Notes: a model not told the origin generated them from the sequence alone. 64,000 nucleotides of DNA from Syntrophobacterales bacterium (GCA_026417655.1 JAOACS010000031.1:159085-223084); one strand, 5' to 3'; positions 1 to 12,687 are shown, counted from the stretch's first letter. Made by a program: numbers and translations.

Positions 1-1
1 G

Positions 2-133
2 ATTTACTCCGGCGCAAAATTCCTGTGCCCATGCGCTGGAACTATAAGCCTTATGCCAGGAACTGCTTCCAATCCGGCATTCCGCCGAGTTGATGTGGAT
101 GTGAATACGGGTAAGGTGATGGGATTGTTCTAA
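2..133 (+). CDS. fhs: formate--tetrahydrofolate ligase, C-terminal end only
   Basis: Only the last 43 codons are in the window; the gene enters from the left in the frame starting at base 2 and stops at 131-133. The residues match the end of formyl-THF synthetase as I know it: an AG(K/A)F(L/I)-type strand, then the LMPG turn (family: TMPGLP), then a VDVD stretch and the terminal GLF. The enzyme activates formate with ATP onto tetrahydrofolate in the methyl branch of the Wood-Ljungdahl pathway and in one-carbon supply. The next gene on the same strand is folD, which uses its product, and this supports the call. The identification rests on a short tail, so it is likely but not certain. Confidence 0.75.
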   Translation: MYSGAKFLCPCAGTISLMPGTASNPAFRRVDVDVNTGKVMGLF

Positions 134-147
134 TTTGACCTAAACTG

Positions 148-200
148 GTCGGGGAGAAGGTCTCCTTATGAAAAGGCCTAGTCCCCGACTGATATTTTTT
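148..200 (+). terminator. intrinsic-terminator-like hairpin between fhs and folD
   Basis: GTCGGGGA at 148-155 pairs perfectly with TCCCCGAC at 182-189, and a T-rich stretch follows to base 200. The 26-base loop is large. The folD ribosome binding site begins only a few bases later, so folD must be reached by read-through or from a promoter inside this short gap. It may be an attenuator rather than a plain terminator. Confidence 0.55.
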
Positions 201-216
201 CAGGAGGTAACTTACT

Positions 217-1107
217 ATGGCAGCACAACTAATTAAGGGAACGGAAGTAGCAAAGGCCATAAGGGAAGAGCTCAAGAAAGAGGTTGAACGACTTAAAGAA
301 AAATATGGTGTTGTCCCGGGATTAGTGACTATACTTGTTGGGGAAAACCCAGCTTCTCAAAGCTACGTAAGGGCAAAACAGCAGACGGCCCACGAGCTTG
401 GTTTTTATTCCGTTCAGGAGGATAGACCCGCCGACATTTCAGAAGCCGATCTATTAAAGTTGATCGATCAATATAATAAGGATCCCAAAATCCATGGTAT
501 CTTGGTTCAGCTTCCCCTACCCAAACATATCAACGAGACCCAAGTGTTGTATGCCATTGATCCATCAAAGGATGTTGATGCCTTCCATCCCTTCAACGTA
601 GGAAAATTGATGATAGGAGAACCAGATTACCTTCCCTGCACACCTGCAGGCATTCAGGAGCTTCTAATAAGAACCGGTGTTGAAACATCCGGTGCCGAGG
701 TCGTGGTTATTGGCCGCTCTAATATCGTTGGAAAACCTATTGCAGTAATGCTTATGCAAAAAGGAAAGGGTGCTAATGCTACAGTAACGGTATGTCATAC
801 TCGGACAAAAGATGTGGTATCCCATACCAAGCGAGCCGATATACTTATCGTTGCAGCGGGAGTTGCCGAGTATGTAAAAGGTGATTGGATCAAACCCGGT
901 GCTGTGGTTATCGATGTAGGAGTCAATGAGGTAGGAAGAACCGCCGATGGGAAGAGAATCCTAAAGGGTGATGTGGCCTTTGATGAAGCGAAGGAAGTAG
1001 CAAGTGCTATTACGCCTGTCCCGGGCGGTGTCGGCCCCATGACAATAACAATGCTTATGAAAAATACCGTTAGAGCCTGTAAGGTTCACAATAATATTAA
1101 AGACTAG
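217..1107 (+). CDS. folD: methylenetetrahydrofolate dehydrogenase / methenyltetrahydrofolate cyclohydrolase
   Basis: FolD interconverts methylene-, methenyl- and formyl-tetrahydrofolate in the cytoplasm, directly after Fhs in the methyl branch. The 296 residues are the normal length. Visible family marks are VGENPAS-SYVRAK with the catalytic Lys near residue 56, ILVQLPLP, the DVDAFHP segment, PCTPAGI, VVIGRSNIVGKP in the Rossmann domain and the C-terminal PVPGGVGPMT. GGAGG at 203-207 sits about 9 bases before the ATG. It follows fhs on the same strand with 83 bases between, which contain a terminator-like hairpin. The genes beyond it run the other way. Confidence 0.97.
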   Translation: MAAQLIKGTEVAKAIREELKKEVERLKEKYGVVPGLVTILVGENPASQSYVRAKQQTAHELGFYSVQEDRPADISEADLLKLIDQYNKDPKIHGILVQLPLPKHINETQVLYAIDPSKDVDAFHPFNVGKLMIGEPDYLPCTPAGIQELLIRTGVETSGAEVVVIGRSNIVGKPIAVMLMQKGKGANATVTVCHTRTKDVVSHTKRADILIVAAGVAEYVKGDWIKPGAVVIDVGVNEVGRTADGKRILKGDVAFDEAKEVASAITPVPGGVGPMTITMLMKNTVRACKVHNNIKD

Positions 1108-1141
1108 TAGCATTCGATCCCGATTGGGTGGGAATTATAAT

Positions 1142-1179
1142 GAAAAAAACCCCTCGGCTACAAACCGAGGGGTTTTTTT
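1142..1179. terminator. bidirectional intrinsic terminator between folD and mvhD
   Basis: An 8-bp perfect stem (1150-1157 with 1165-1172) is flanked by an A-run on the left and a T-run on the right, so it can end folD on the plus strand and the hdrA-mvhD transcript on the minus strand. Confidence 0.9.
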
Positions 1180-1187
1180 CAGGGGAA

Positions 1188-1586
1188 CTACATTGATTTC
1201 ATACCCTTTAGACGGTCAATCATGAGGTTTGCAACTTCTATGAATCTATTGGCCTTTCCAGCACCTATGCTAAATATCTCAACTCTTTCAGGTTCAAGAC
1301 CTATATCGGTCATTACCTTCTTTATATAATCTACCTTCTTCTGGGCCTTTTCTATTCCCTTTTTGAATTGGCAGCTATCGGTCATGCATCCCACAACATA
1401 GACTCCATCTGCCCCATTTTCAAAAGCCTTAAGTATATGCAATGCATCCAATCTTCCCGTACAGGGAAGTTGAATGATTTTTATGTTTTCCGGCAATGTC
1501 CACTGTGCTTTTTCAGCTACCTGGGCTGCCGCCGAAGCACAGTTAGAACAACAAAAGGCAACAATTTGGGGTTCAAAGTTACTCAT
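1188..1586 (-). CDS. mvhD: MvhD/FlpD-type [2Fe-2S] electron-transfer subunit
   Basis: A 132-residue protein of the MvhD/FlpD family, which passes electrons from a hydrogenase or formate dehydrogenase to the flavin of HdrA. The sequence shows the expected cysteine pattern: FCCSNCA near residue 12, PCTGR near 42 and GCMTDSCQF near 67, thought to ligate a [2Fe-2S] cluster. It lies 30 bases downstream of the hdrA gene on the same strand and probably shares its transcript. No catalytic hydrogenase or hdrBC genes are present nearby, so the electron donor and final acceptor cannot be read from this window. Confidence 0.88.
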   Translation of the reverse strand: MSNFEPQIVAFCCSNCASAAAQVAEKAQWTLPENIKIIQLPCTGRLDALHILKAFENGADGVYVVGCMTDSCQFKKGIEKAQKKVDYIKKVMTDIGLEPERVEIFSIGAGKANRFIEVANLMIDRLKGMKSM

Positions 1587-1616
1587 AGAACCTTCTCCTC
1601 TCCTTCTTGGTCTCCC

Positions 1617-4376
1617 TTAAGCTTCCCTCACAAGGTTCTCTGCCATAGCTATTATATGATCATCGCTCAATTTTCTAAACACAATCGCCTTACCAGGGCA
1701 TTCGCTCACACACATTCCACATCCCTGACACAGTGCTGGGTCAATATAAGCAGCCTCTTGGACACTTTGAATGATCGGGATTCCGTAGGGGCATGTCCGG
1801 ACACAGGTAAGGCATACGGCGCATCTTTCGGGATTGACTTCAGCCACAGCCCCACCAACAAAGACCATTCCCTGAGAAAGGAATCTAAAGGCTCGTCCCG
1901 TTGCCGCTAGGGCCTCTTCTATGCTCTCCTCCACACCCTTTGGTCCAAGGGCAAGGCCGGCGAAAAAGACACCCTCCAGCTCACCATCGACCGGTTTCAT
2001 CTTGGCAGGCGACTCCTTGAGGAAGCCATAGTCATCAACGCTTGCTCTGTATAATTTAGCTAAAGCCTCGATAGGTTCTGGGTAGATAGCCGTTTGAAGA
2101 GATACAAAATCAGGCTCAAGAATCACATCTCGTCCTAAGATGGGATCATAGACCTGAATCTTTATTTTCCCATTTTCCACTGTAACGGCCGGTTTCCTAT
2201 TTAAATCATACCTAATGAAAAGAACCCCCTTTTCTCTCGCTTCCTTATAGATCTCTTCCCGTTCCCCAAAGGTGCGGACATCTCTATAGAGGACATAAAT
2301 ATCCATATCGGGATTGAGGGCTTTAAGATCACATGCAGCCCTTGCGGAGAAGGTGCAGCATAGACGGCTACAGTAGGGCCTTTGAGGTTCTCTAGAGCCC
2401 ACGCACTGTATAAACACAGCGCTACCGGCACTTTTGAAAGCCTCCGGAGAATCAATAAGTTTCTTGGTAAAATCGGACCAACGGTATATTTCAGGATGAG
2501 ATCCGTAAGCGTATTCATTAGGTTTAAGAGAGTGGGCACCCGTTGCTATTATGACAGCACCATGACGAATGGTCTGAAGGGAGCCGTTTAAAGATATAGT
2601 GGATTCAAATTGACCACCAAATCCCTTCGCTTCAATAACATTCGAATTTAGAAGGACCTTTATCTTAGGATTATTAGAAACCTTGGAGACTAGATCACTC
2701 AGAAACTCCTTAACGGATGTTCCTGTCCATGTAGTTTTAACTTTATGAGCATGACCTCCAAGACGATCCTTCTTTTCTACAAGCGTTACTTCCACACCCT
2801 TTTCAGCTAGAGCAAGAGCCGCTGTCATTCCAGAAATTCCGCCACCTATTACCAGAACGGACTGTTCTATGGCTACCGGTTTAATTGGTAGAGGTTCAGA
2901 CATACGAGCATGAAGCACTGAGACTCTAAGCAGATTCTTAATCTGTTCGATCCCCTTTTCTGAGGTGCCTAGAGTTCTAAAATCAACAAAGCTATATAGG
3001 GTGGGATTAAGCTGGGCTTCCTTCATTGCCCATTCGATCATTTCTTTGTGCATTATGGGCGAACAGCTTGCATAAACGAGCCGATTAATTCCGGTCTTTC
3101 TAATCCACTCGGCAAGATTTTTAAAGGCCTCGGAACTCTGAAGATCTATCCTGTCAGCGGCAATAACACCGGGCAATGTTTTCACATAAGAAATGAGATC
3201 CTCCACTACCCTATCAAAGACATCTAATCTTCCGGGGCAAAGGCTAAATATAACCCCAACCTTCGGTTCCTCACCACTTATGTCTCGGAAGGATGGGCCT
3301 ACAGGTGATGCACCATTTCCTCCTATAAGCTTAGAAACCTGTGCTGCTACCGCTTGAGCCTCTACAACTGATTGGTAAACATCTCGAGGACCTACCGCTG
3401 CTCCGCAGGCAAAAACACCCTTTACATTGGTTGCTCCCGGATTCAATTCTTCCGTCTCTATAAATCCGTACTTATTGACTGTAACACCGAGTTTTTCGGC
3501 AACCTCCTTAACACCAGGAGATGGTCTAAGACCAACGGAGAGAACAACAAGATCGAATATCTCTCCCTGCTTTTCTCCATTTTCATCTAAATACTCTAAT
3601 ACGAGATCCTCAGTTCCAGGGAGCCTTTCTATACTGTGAATTCTAGTTCTTACAAGCTTAACACCCTTTGCCAGAGCATTGTTGAGATATTCTTCATACC
3701 CCTTTCCGTGGGTTCTAATGTCCATGAAGAAAATGGTCGTTTCAGTCTCGGGAGATGCATCCTTTATGTGGGAAGCTTCTTTTAGGGCATACATACAGCA
3801 GACCGAAGAACAATAGGGTGCATCACACTTGTTAATTTCTCTTGAACCTACGCACTGTAGCCAAGCGATCTTTTTTGGAACCTTCCCATCCGATGGTCTT
3901 ACTACAACACCCTTGGATGCCGATATAGGTTTCTGCATCCACTCTAGCTCAGTACTGGTAATGACGTTGGGATACTCCGAATATGAATAGGTGTCATAGA
4001 CGGAGGGATCAAATGGTTCCAAGCCCGCAGCAAGGACAATAGCATTCGCTTCGATGGATTTCACATCATCCTTTGTCTTTAATGTTATTTTGAAAGAGGG
4101 CGCCGAGCCTTCGATTTTTTCTACTACCGTATCGGTATAGACCGATATAAGCGGATGTTGAGAACAGGCTATGGTGCGATTTAAAACCTTACAACAGCTA
4201 CAGAGAGGATAAAGTCTATGAAGATTGGGAATAATACCACCAAGTTGAGAACCCTTTTCTATAAGATCCACGTGAAACCCTTGATCGGCGAGATCTAGAG
4301 CCGCATTAAGGCCCGATACCCCCCCGCCGATTACTACAACATTCTTTACTCCCTGTGCACTCATACCTTCCCCCAT
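1617..4376 (-). CDS. hdrA: tandem HdrA-like flavin/iron-sulfur protein
   Basis: At 919 residues this is a double HdrA. The first half has a FAD Rossmann motif GGGVSG near residue 17, a CSCCK cysteine cluster near 58 and CDAPYCSSVCC near 190. The second half repeats the plan: VLVIGGGISG near 510 and RPYCSRLCC near 675. The C-terminus carries two [4Fe-4S] ferredoxin motifs (CAVCLTCVRTCP and CQGCGMCVSECP). HdrA proteins hold the bifurcating or confurcating flavin in heterodisulfide-reductase-type complexes; in anaerobic bacteria they couple ferredoxin, NAD(P)H or methylene-THF chemistry. Linkage to mvhD and closeness to fhs-folD suggest a role in one-carbon or energy metabolism. The physiological partner is unknown. 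Confidence 0.92.
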   Translation of the reverse strand: MGEGMSAQGVKNVVVIGGGVSGLNAALDLADQGFHVDLIEKGSQLGGIIPNLHRLYPLCSCCKVLNRTIACSQHPLISVYTDTVVEKIEGSAPSFKITLKTKDDVKSIEANAIVLAAGLEPFDPSVYDTYSYSEYPNVITSTELEWMQKPISASKGVVVRPSDGKVPKKIAWLQCVGSREINKCDAPYCSSVCCMYALKEASHIKDASPETETTIFFMDIRTHGKGYEEYLNNALAKGVKLVRTRIHSIERLPGTEDLVLEYLDENGEKQGEIFDLVVLSVGLRPSPGVKEVAEKLGVTVNKYGFIETEELNPGATNVKGVFACGAAVGPRDVYQSVVEAQAVAAQVSKLIGGNGASPVGPSFRDISGEEPKVGVIFSLCPGRLDVFDRVVEDLISYVKTLPGVIAADRIDLQSSEAFKNLAEWIRKTGINRLVYASCSPIMHKEMIEWAMKEAQLNPTLYSFVDFRTLGTSEKGIEQIKNLLRVSVLHARMSEPLPIKPVAIEQSVLVIGGGISGMTAALALAEKGVEVTLVEKKDRLGGHAHKVKTTWTGTSVKEFLSDLVSKVSNNPKIKVLLNSNVIEAKGFGGQFESTISLNGSLQTIRHGAVIIATGAHSLKPNEYAYGSHPEIYRWSDFTKKLIDSPEAFKSAGSAVFIQCVGSREPQRPYCSRLCCTFSARAACDLKALNPDMDIYVLYRDVRTFGEREEIYKEAREKGVLFIRYDLNRKPAVTVENGKIKIQVYDPILGRDVILEPDFVSLQTAIYPEPIEALAKLYRASVDDYGFLKESPAKMKPVDGELEGVFFAGLALGPKGVEESIEEALAATGRAFRFLSQGMVFVGGAVAEVNPERCAVCLTCVRTCPYGIPIIQSVQEAAYIDPALCQGCGMCVSECPGKAIVFRKLSDDHIIAMAENLVREA

Positions 4377-4628
4377 TTTTCGTGGAAAGATTAGTAAAGT
4401 TTTGACGTTTACTTCTGTGAAAAGTTCTTTCCTATCCTAAAGATAATAAGGATAGATCCCTTTTTCGCGCTATCGGCCGAAAAAAGATGCGTATTTTCAG
4501 TAAAAACAGACACACTTAAGTCTTATGTGAAAAAAAAATCAACGTCAAGTATAAACCTTCCTACTAGACCTTAATTCCGTGACACTTATGATGGAGAGAG
4601 TTGTCACTAAGCCATTACTAGCTTTCCA
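4377..4628 (-). promoter_or_regulatory. hdrA upstream region with weak promoter, hairpins and a 15-bp direct repeat
   Basis: The region upstream of hdrA holds a TTGACG -35-like box on the minus strand (4543-4548) with only a weak -10 near 4520-4526. Between it and hdrA are a 7-bp hairpin (4432-4438 with 4449-4455) and a T5/A5 hairpin (4461-4467 with 4478-4484). Further upstream TTAATTCCGTGACAC at 4571-4585 recurs with one mismatch at 4629-4643, in the last codons of the kinase gene. GTGACA at 4579-4584 also has an inverted partner at 4602-4607. These could be operator sites; the binding protein is unknown. Confidence 0.4.
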
Positions 4629-6131
4629 TTAATTACGTGACACCCGATCCTCAATTGGAGAAGCTATCTCCTCTTTGGCGTTAAAAGGAAGGATGAAGTA
4701 AAAGGTGTTACCATATTTTTCCGGTTCACAACCGACTTTTCCACCGTGGATTTCAACAACGTTTTTGACAAAATAGAGTCCGTGACCAGATCCACTTGGG
4801 GTCTTTGATTCCCCTTCTGCCTCACTTTTGCGAACTACGCGATATCCTTCTTCAAACACTCTTAAACTCTCTTCGGGAGAAAGAGGTCTTCCCGTTGTGA
4901 AAATATTGAACCGAATGCCATGCATGTTATCTCCAAAGAAGTTCTTAAGGATTTTGTAATCGATGGATACAAGTTTTACATCATTTCCTAAAGGATCCTT
5001 TATGGGTTCAGTATATTTTAGAGCGTTGGACATGAGGTTATCGAACACTTGGGAAATCAGGCCCTTGTCAACAAAGAGAGTTATCTCTTCCTCCGGAACA
5101 TCACCGGCTGTGCGTTTAAGATGGATTCCCTTTTTATCAAAAAGAGGAGCATAACGGTCTATAATCCGTTCTATGATCTCATTTTTGAAGTTACAGGGTT
5201 GCTTCCTTAAAACGTAAGTTCCTTTAAGAAAGTGCTCCTTTCGAAATAGGGTCTCTAAAAAAAGGCTTGTGTGGGTGTAGTGCCTTTCCAAATCTCTTGC
5301 TTCTTCCTCCATTTTGTCGGTTATTTCAGAAAAGTCATTGTAGATGGCACATAATTCATCGGTAATATTTTGATGTGCCTGATCATGAGAAAGAACCAGG
5401 ATAAGATCCTTTATACTCTTTTGAACTAAACGATATGATTCTAGGTGTTTTTTAAGTCTTTTGATGTATAGCATATAGTAAAGATTTGGCGAAATGACGT
5501 TATGTTCAATGTCGGCAACCAACTGGTTTATGAATTTAAGATGGTTTAGATTTTGCTGTATAAGAAGTTTTTGATGGAGGTTGTAGCCAATACGATTGGC
5601 AAACTTCTCAAGGAAGAAAAGATCCTCCTGAAATGTCTCTTTAGGGAATATGGCTACAAGAAATCCAAAGACACCTTTTATCCCAGCAAAGGAAACCCAT
5701 TGTTTTAAAGCCTGGTTCCCCCTAATTGGAAATGCCCACTTCCCGTTTAAGGATATAGGGCCCTGTAAAGGCTCAGAGTGGAATTCTGTATTCTTATGAA
5801 GTATGTTCTCTAGAGTGGCAATCTCATCAAGCTCTTTGGAATCATACTTCTTCCCAGGTGAGTCCTTTTCTAATCCCTTCCAGCTAGTGCAAACCTTTTC
5901 TAGCCGATTAGTTCTAGAGTTTAACACATAGAGTATACTTTCTATGTTGAAGAAGACCTTAGGAACAGCAACGGATACTAGATACAAGTGTTCAAGAGAT
6001 GTAGATTCCTGAGCAAGATCAAAAAAGGTGGCAAAGGCTTCTTCCTTAAGTCTTTCAAAGTTATATCGTTTATAGTCATCCTTCTTTTTTTCTACCTTTT
6101 TGATCGCCTCTTCCAGCGTAACATACCCCAT
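4629..6131 (-). CDS. cytoplasmic sensor histidine kinase, orphan
   Basis: A 500-residue histidine kinase with no membrane segment and no signal peptide, so it should sense something in the cytoplasm. Residues about 40-190 look like a GAF-type sensor region. The likely phospho-acceptor His lies in ADIEHNVISPN near residue 210, followed by a helical dimerization region. The ATPase domain shows an N-box (FDNLMSNALKY, about 365) and a G-box (SGSGHGLYFVKNVVEIHGG, about 455). It is 29 bases downstream of gpsA and may share the gyrBA-gpsA transcript. No response regulator lies next to it. Confidence 0.85.
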   Translation of the reverse strand: MGYVTLEEAIKKVEKKKDDYKRYNFERLKEEAFATFFDLAQESTSLEHLYLVSVAVPKVFFNIESILYVLNSRTNRLEKVCTSWKGLEKDSPGKKYDSKELDEIATLENILHKNTEFHSEPLQGPISLNGKWAFPIRGNQALKQWVSFAGIKGVFGFLVAIFPKETFQEDLFFLEKFANRIGYNLHQKLLIQQNLNHLKFINQLVADIEHNVISPNLYYMLYIKRLKKHLESYRLVQKSIKDLILVLSHDQAHQNITDELCAIYNDFSEITDKMEEEARDLERHYTHTSLFLETLFRKEHFLKGTYVLRKQPCNFKNEIIERIIDRYAPLFDKKGIHLKRTAGDVPEEEITLFVDKGLISQVFDNLMSNALKYTEPIKDPLGNDVKLVSIDYKILKNFFGDNMHGIRFNIFTTGRPLSPEESLRVFEEGYRVVRKSEAEGESKTPSGSGHGLYFVKNVVEIHGGKVGCEPEKYGNTFYFILPFNAKEEIASPIEDRVSRN

Positions 6132-6160
6132 TAGACCTTCTCCAAGCTATTATTATTTGA

Positions 6161-7204
6161 TTAACACTGATTCCTCATTATAATCTCCCTATGGTGTTCT
6201 AACTCATGCTTTAGGGCTCTTGTCATAAGAGTTTTAACAGCCTCCCTAGGATCCTGGTTTTCGTAAAGTATCAGATAGACCTGTTCACATATTGGCATCT
6301 CAACACCCACCTTCTTAGCTAGAAAATATACGGATTTTGCCGTTTTTACACCCTCTGCAACCATTCTCATCTCCGAAAGGATCGTTTCTAATTTTTTCCC
6401 TTGTCCAATCAGATAACCAACAGTTCTATTTCGGCTAAGATCTCCTGTGCACGTCAAAAGGAGGTCTCCTATGCCAGCAAGGCCCGAAAATGTTAGAGGA
6501 TGAGCTCCAAGTCTAACACCCAGTCTCGCCATTTCGGCAAGCCCCCTCGTAATAAGCGCCGCTCGAGTATTGTGCCCAAATCCCATGCCATCACACATGC
6601 CTGCGGCAATAGCAATAACATTTTTTATGGCCCCTGCTAGCTCAAGTCCCACAACGTCTTCACTCGTATAAACCCTAAAATAATCAGTAGCAAAAAGCCT
6701 TTGAACTTTCCTCGCGATCTCTTCCTCATGAGAGGCTACAGTTACCGCAGTGGGAATTTTCCTGATCACCTCTTTAGCGAAGGATGGACCAGCGATACAG
6801 GAAAATCTTAATCTCTTATTAACGGGCAAAATATCCTTCCAGACCCCTTCCATTGTAAGAAGTGTTTCGTTTTCAATACCCTTTGTCGCACTTACCACTA
6901 TGACACTGTCTTCCATAAAGGGGATCATCCTTAAAGCGACCGATCGATAAACGTGAGAAGGAACAACCATTACTATAAGCTGCCTTCCTCTTACTACCTG
7001 TTCAATGTCGGTGTAGGACTCAATGTTACTGTTAAGTCTATAACCAGGAAGGTAATAGGTATTTTCCCTCTTTTCCCTTATGATTTCACAAAGTTCCGGT
7101 TCATATACCCAGAGTCGAACCCTATATCCCTTTTCGGCAAGAAGTTGAGCTATACTTGTTCCCCAGCTTCCCGCACCAACTACCCCAATAATCTCATCCT
7201 TCAT
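6161..7204 (-). CDS. gpsA: glycerol-3-phosphate dehydrogenase [NAD(P)+]
   Basis: GpsA reduces dihydroxyacetone phosphate to sn-glycerol-3-phosphate for phospholipid synthesis. The 347-residue protein has the N-terminal Rossmann motif GAGSWGTSIAQLLAEKG near residue 10, VSATKGIE near 105, the GPSFAKEV active-site segment near 140, the catalytic Lys in ELAGAIKNVIAIAAG near 192, and GLAGIGDLLLTC with SRNRTVG near 245-260. It lies 52 bases after gyrA and 29 bases before the kinase gene, all on the minus strand. Confidence 0.96.
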   Translation of the reverse strand: MKDEIIGVVGAGSWGTSIAQLLAEKGYRVRLWVYEPELCEIIREKRENTYYLPGYRLNSNIESYTDIEQVVRGRQLIVMVVPSHVYRSVALRMIPFMEDSVIVVSATKGIENETLLTMEGVWKDILPVNKRLRFSCIAGPSFAKEVIRKIPTAVTVASHEEEIARKVQRLFATDYFRVYTSEDVVGLELAGAIKNVIAIAAGMCDGMGFGHNTRAALITRGLAEMARLGVRLGAHPLTFSGLAGIGDLLLTCTGDLSRNRTVGYLIGQGKKLETILSEMRMVAEGVKTAKSVYFLAKKVGVEMPICEQVYLILYENQDPREAVKTLMTRALKHELEHHREIIMRNQC

Positions 7205-7256
7205 AGGAAAATTCCGCTCCTTTCTTAGACCTGTGGAATTGGAAAAGTAACCTTAT

Positions 7257-9740
7257 TCATTCGTCACTATCCCTATCTATTTCATTCACAACCGTTATAT
7301 TCACTACCTTCTCTTCCCCATCCACATCCATTAGTTTGACCCCCTGAGTGGATCTTCCCATTATCCGAATATCCGAAACCGCAAGCCGTATAATGCGACC
7401 TAGATTCGTTATCAAAAGCACCTCGTCGTCAGGGCTTACAATACAGAAGGAGGTAGCAGGTCCCGTTTTTGCTGTAATTTTAAGGCTCACAACACCCTGG
7501 GCACCCCTTTTATGGACCCTGAATTCACTGCATAGCGTCCTTTTTCCAAACCCCTTTCCAGATACGACCAGAAGGGAAGCTTCGGAATCGGTCTCCTGCG
7601 AGCCATATACCTCCATGCCTATTAGTGAGTTATTGGCAAGATTCATGCCCCTTACTCCATAGGCCGAACGACCCATAGGACGAATCTCACGCTCATCTAT
7701 AAGTAGAGTCTTCCCCACGTCAGACATTAAAAATATCTTGTCTTTTCCAGTTGTTATTTTGGCACTTATTAGCTCATCCTCTTCCTTTAGTGTTATAGCT
7801 CGGATACCTCTACTTATAGGTCGAGAGAAGAGGCTAAGAGACATCTTCTTCATTATGCCCATTCGAGTTGCCAGCACAACGTAGGGGGGAGGAAGCCTAT
7901 CGGCATGTTCTTCCTCCTCATCCCTTATCTCTTCGAGCTTTGATGGAATGGCTAAAACCGTTGCTACCTTCTCACCGGGTTGAATATTTAATAGATTTAC
8001 AATCGATTTCCCCTGAGCTGAAGGTGAAACCTCCGGAATATCCCTCACATTTAACCAATACACCCGCCCAGTATTGGTAAAAACGAGGAGGGTATCATGG
8101 GTGGAAGCGGTAAGAACAAGAACCGTCACATCCTCTTCACGGGTCGATACACCCCTTTTGCCCTTGCCACCTCGTCGCTGACTTCTATAAACTTGAAGAG
8201 GCGTCCTTTTAATGTATCCCGCTTTAGTAAGCACAACGACAACATCCTTTTCAGGTGTGATTTCGTCCCAGCTAAAATCTCCTAATTCTTCAAAGATAAT
8301 TTCAGTTTTCCTATCGTCTCCGTAGGTTTCCTCGATCTCCTTTAGCTCGTCAGATATAATCTGATCTACAAGAGCAGGTGACGATAGAATATGCCTAAAT
8401 CGCTCAATATCTTTAAGCACAGAACTGTATTCTTCCAAAATCTTTTCTCTCTCAAGTCCAGTAAGGCGTTGAAGACGCATATCTAGTATCGCCTGAGCTT
8501 GCCTCTCAGAGAGATTGAAAGAAGTAATAAGGTTTTTCTTTGCAATAGGTGGAGTCTGAGAAGATCGAATGATCCGAATTACCTCATCGAGGCGGTCTAA
8601 AGCAACAACAAGTCCTTCCAGAATATGAGCCCGTTCTTCAGCTTTTTTAAGATCGAACTCCGTTCGTTTGACAACGATCTCCCGCCTAAAATTGACAAAT
8701 TGAGCAAATATCTCCTTAAGACTTAGAATTTCTGGACGATTGTTTACAACAGTAAGCATTATAATCCCAAAATTAACCTCCAGCGGAGTAAACTTATAAA
8801 GCTGATTTTCAACCGTCTTAGGATTCTCCTCCGCCTTTAGGACGAGAACAATCCTTAAGCCTTCTCTATCCGACTCATCCCGTATATCGTGGATACCTTC
8901 TATTTTCCTTTCCTTTACCAGTTCCGCTATTCTTTCTATGAGTTTTGCTTTGTTAACCTGGAAGGGTATTTCGGTAATAACAAGAACCTTCTTCTTACCC
9001 TTGAGCTCCTCTACAGTGATCCTTCCTCTTAGTCTTACAGAGCCTCGGCCTGACTCATAGGCTGTTCTTATCCCCTCAAGCCCTACAATTATTCCCCCTG
9101 TGGGAAAATCAGGAGCAGGCATAATCTCCATAAGCTTCGATACAGGAATTTCCGGATCCCCAAGGTAAGCTCGTATCGCCCTAGAAAGCTCTCTGAGGTT
9201 ATGAGGTGGTATATTGGTCGCCATCCCAACAGCTATACCCGATGCTCCATTAAGGAGTAGATTGGGTACCCTAGTTGGAAGAACAGTAGGCTCAAGAAGG
9301 GAATTATCATAGTTTGGCTGGAAGGCCACAGTCTCCTTCTCTATGTCTTTTAAGAACTCATGAGCTATTTTCGCCATGCGAACCTCAGTGTATCGCATAG
9401 CTGCCGGTGGATCACCGTCAACCGATCCGAAATTTCCCTGTCCGTCTATGATAGGGTAACGCATGGAGAAATCCTGTGCCATACGAACCAGAGCGTCATA
9501 GACTGCAGCATCACCGTGGGGATGATACTTACCTATTACATCACCCACTATGCGGGCAGATTTTTTGTAAGGTTTGTTGTAATCGTTTCCAAGTTCATAC
9601 ATGGAGTATAGGATACGACGATGAACTGGCTTTAGACCATCCCTTACATCGGGTATGGCCCTTCCAACAATTACACTCATAGCATAATCGAGATAGGAGA
9701 ATTTGAGTTCATCCTCGATATTTATAATCTTTTCTGCCAT
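7257..9740 (-). CDS. gyrA: DNA gyrase subunit A
   Basis: GyrA is the DNA-cutting and wrapping subunit of gyrase. The 827 residues are of normal length. The start [34 protein letters not shown] is canonical; the catalytic tyrosine is in [10 protein letters not shown] near residue 119. The quinolone-resistance region reads [14 protein letters not shown]. Its Ala-Val-Tyr has Ala where E. coli has Ser83, a natural variant. The C-terminal beta-pinwheel contains the GyrA-box-like [10 protein letters not shown] near residue 535. It starts 12 bases after gyrB. Confidence 0.98.
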   Translation of the reverse strand: MAEKIINIEDELKFSYLDYAMSVIVGRAIPDVRDGLKPVHRRILYSMYELGNDYNKPYKKSARIVGDVIGKYHPHGDAAVYDALVRMAQDFSMRYPIIDGQGNFGSVDGDPPAAMRYTEVRMAKIAHEFLKDIEKETVAFQPNYDNSLLEPTVLPTRVPNLLLNGASGIAVGMATNIPPHNLRELSRAIRAYLGDPEIPVSKLMEIMPAPDFPTGGIIVGLEGIRTAYESGRGSVRLRGRITVEELKGKKKVLVITEIPFQVNKAKLIERIAELVKERKIEGIHDIRDESDREGLRIVLVLKAEENPKTVENQLYKFTPLEVNFGIIMLTVVNNRPEILSLKEIFAQFVNFRREIVVKRTEFDLKKAEERAHILEGLVVALDRLDEVIRIIRSSQTPPIAKKNLITSFNLSERQAQAILDMRLQRLTGLEREKILEEYSSVLKDIERFRHILSSPALVDQIISDELKEIEETYGDDRKTEIIFEELGDFSWDEITPEKDVVVVLTKAGYIKRTPLQVYRSQRRGGKGKRGVSTREEDVTVLVLTASTHDTLLVFTNTGRVYWLNVRDIPEVSPSAQGKSIVNLLNIQPGEKVATVLAIPSKLEEIRDEEEEHADRLPPPYVVLATRMGIMKKMSLSLFSRPISRGIRAITLKEEDELISAKITTGKDKIFLMSDVGKTLLIDEREIRPMGRSAYGVRGMNLANNSLIGMEVYGSQETDSEASLLVVSGKGFGKRTLCSEFRVHKRGAQGVVSLKITAKTGPATSFCIVSPDDEVLLITNLGRIIRLAVSDIRIMGRSTQGVKLMDVDGEEKVVNITVVNEIDRDSDE

Positions 9741-9752
9741 CTTATCGTCCCC

Positions 9753-12399
<2,647 letters not shown>

Positions 12400-12405
12400 G
12401 TAAAT

Positions 12406-12414
12406 AGTATACCA
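12406..12414 (-). promoter_or_regulatory. extended -10 promoter of gyrB
   Basis: Read on the minus strand the bases are TGG-TATACT, an extended -10 element. No good -35 box is present at the usual distance. Transcription would start near 12399, just before the leader stem. Confidence 0.5.
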
Positions 12415-12687
12415 CATTTTGTTACGTCTTTGCTACAGCCTTATCTGACTTTACCTTAAACCTTTAGGCCCCCTATTTACGTGAAATTTTTCTTGACAAC
12501 CAATTTGAGCCTATGGTTAGGGTTAAGAGGAGGGTAGAGTATAGGGGGCAGGCCGTTATATTCATGTAACTCTTTTAAGAGCTTAGATATACTTTTTTAG
12601 AGTAGTATTCTTTTTATTTAACTGGGGTGGTCTCTAGGGTTCTTTAAAAATCATCTTCTAAATGGTCGGTAAGAAAGGAGGAGAGGT
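12415..12687. promoter_or_regulatory. intergenic region upstream of the porin-like gene
   Basis: This AT-rich region separates divergent gyrB and the porin gene. It holds a TTGACA at 12493-12498 without a convincing -10, and a TATACT at 12588-12593 without a convincing -35. AAGGAGGAG sits just before the ATG at 12688. I see no gene in it. Confidence 0.35.

Noticed and set aside
1368..1910. A 180-codon plus-strand frame across mvhD and hdrA
   Set aside because: It is antisense to two well-supported genes and its residues show no domain.
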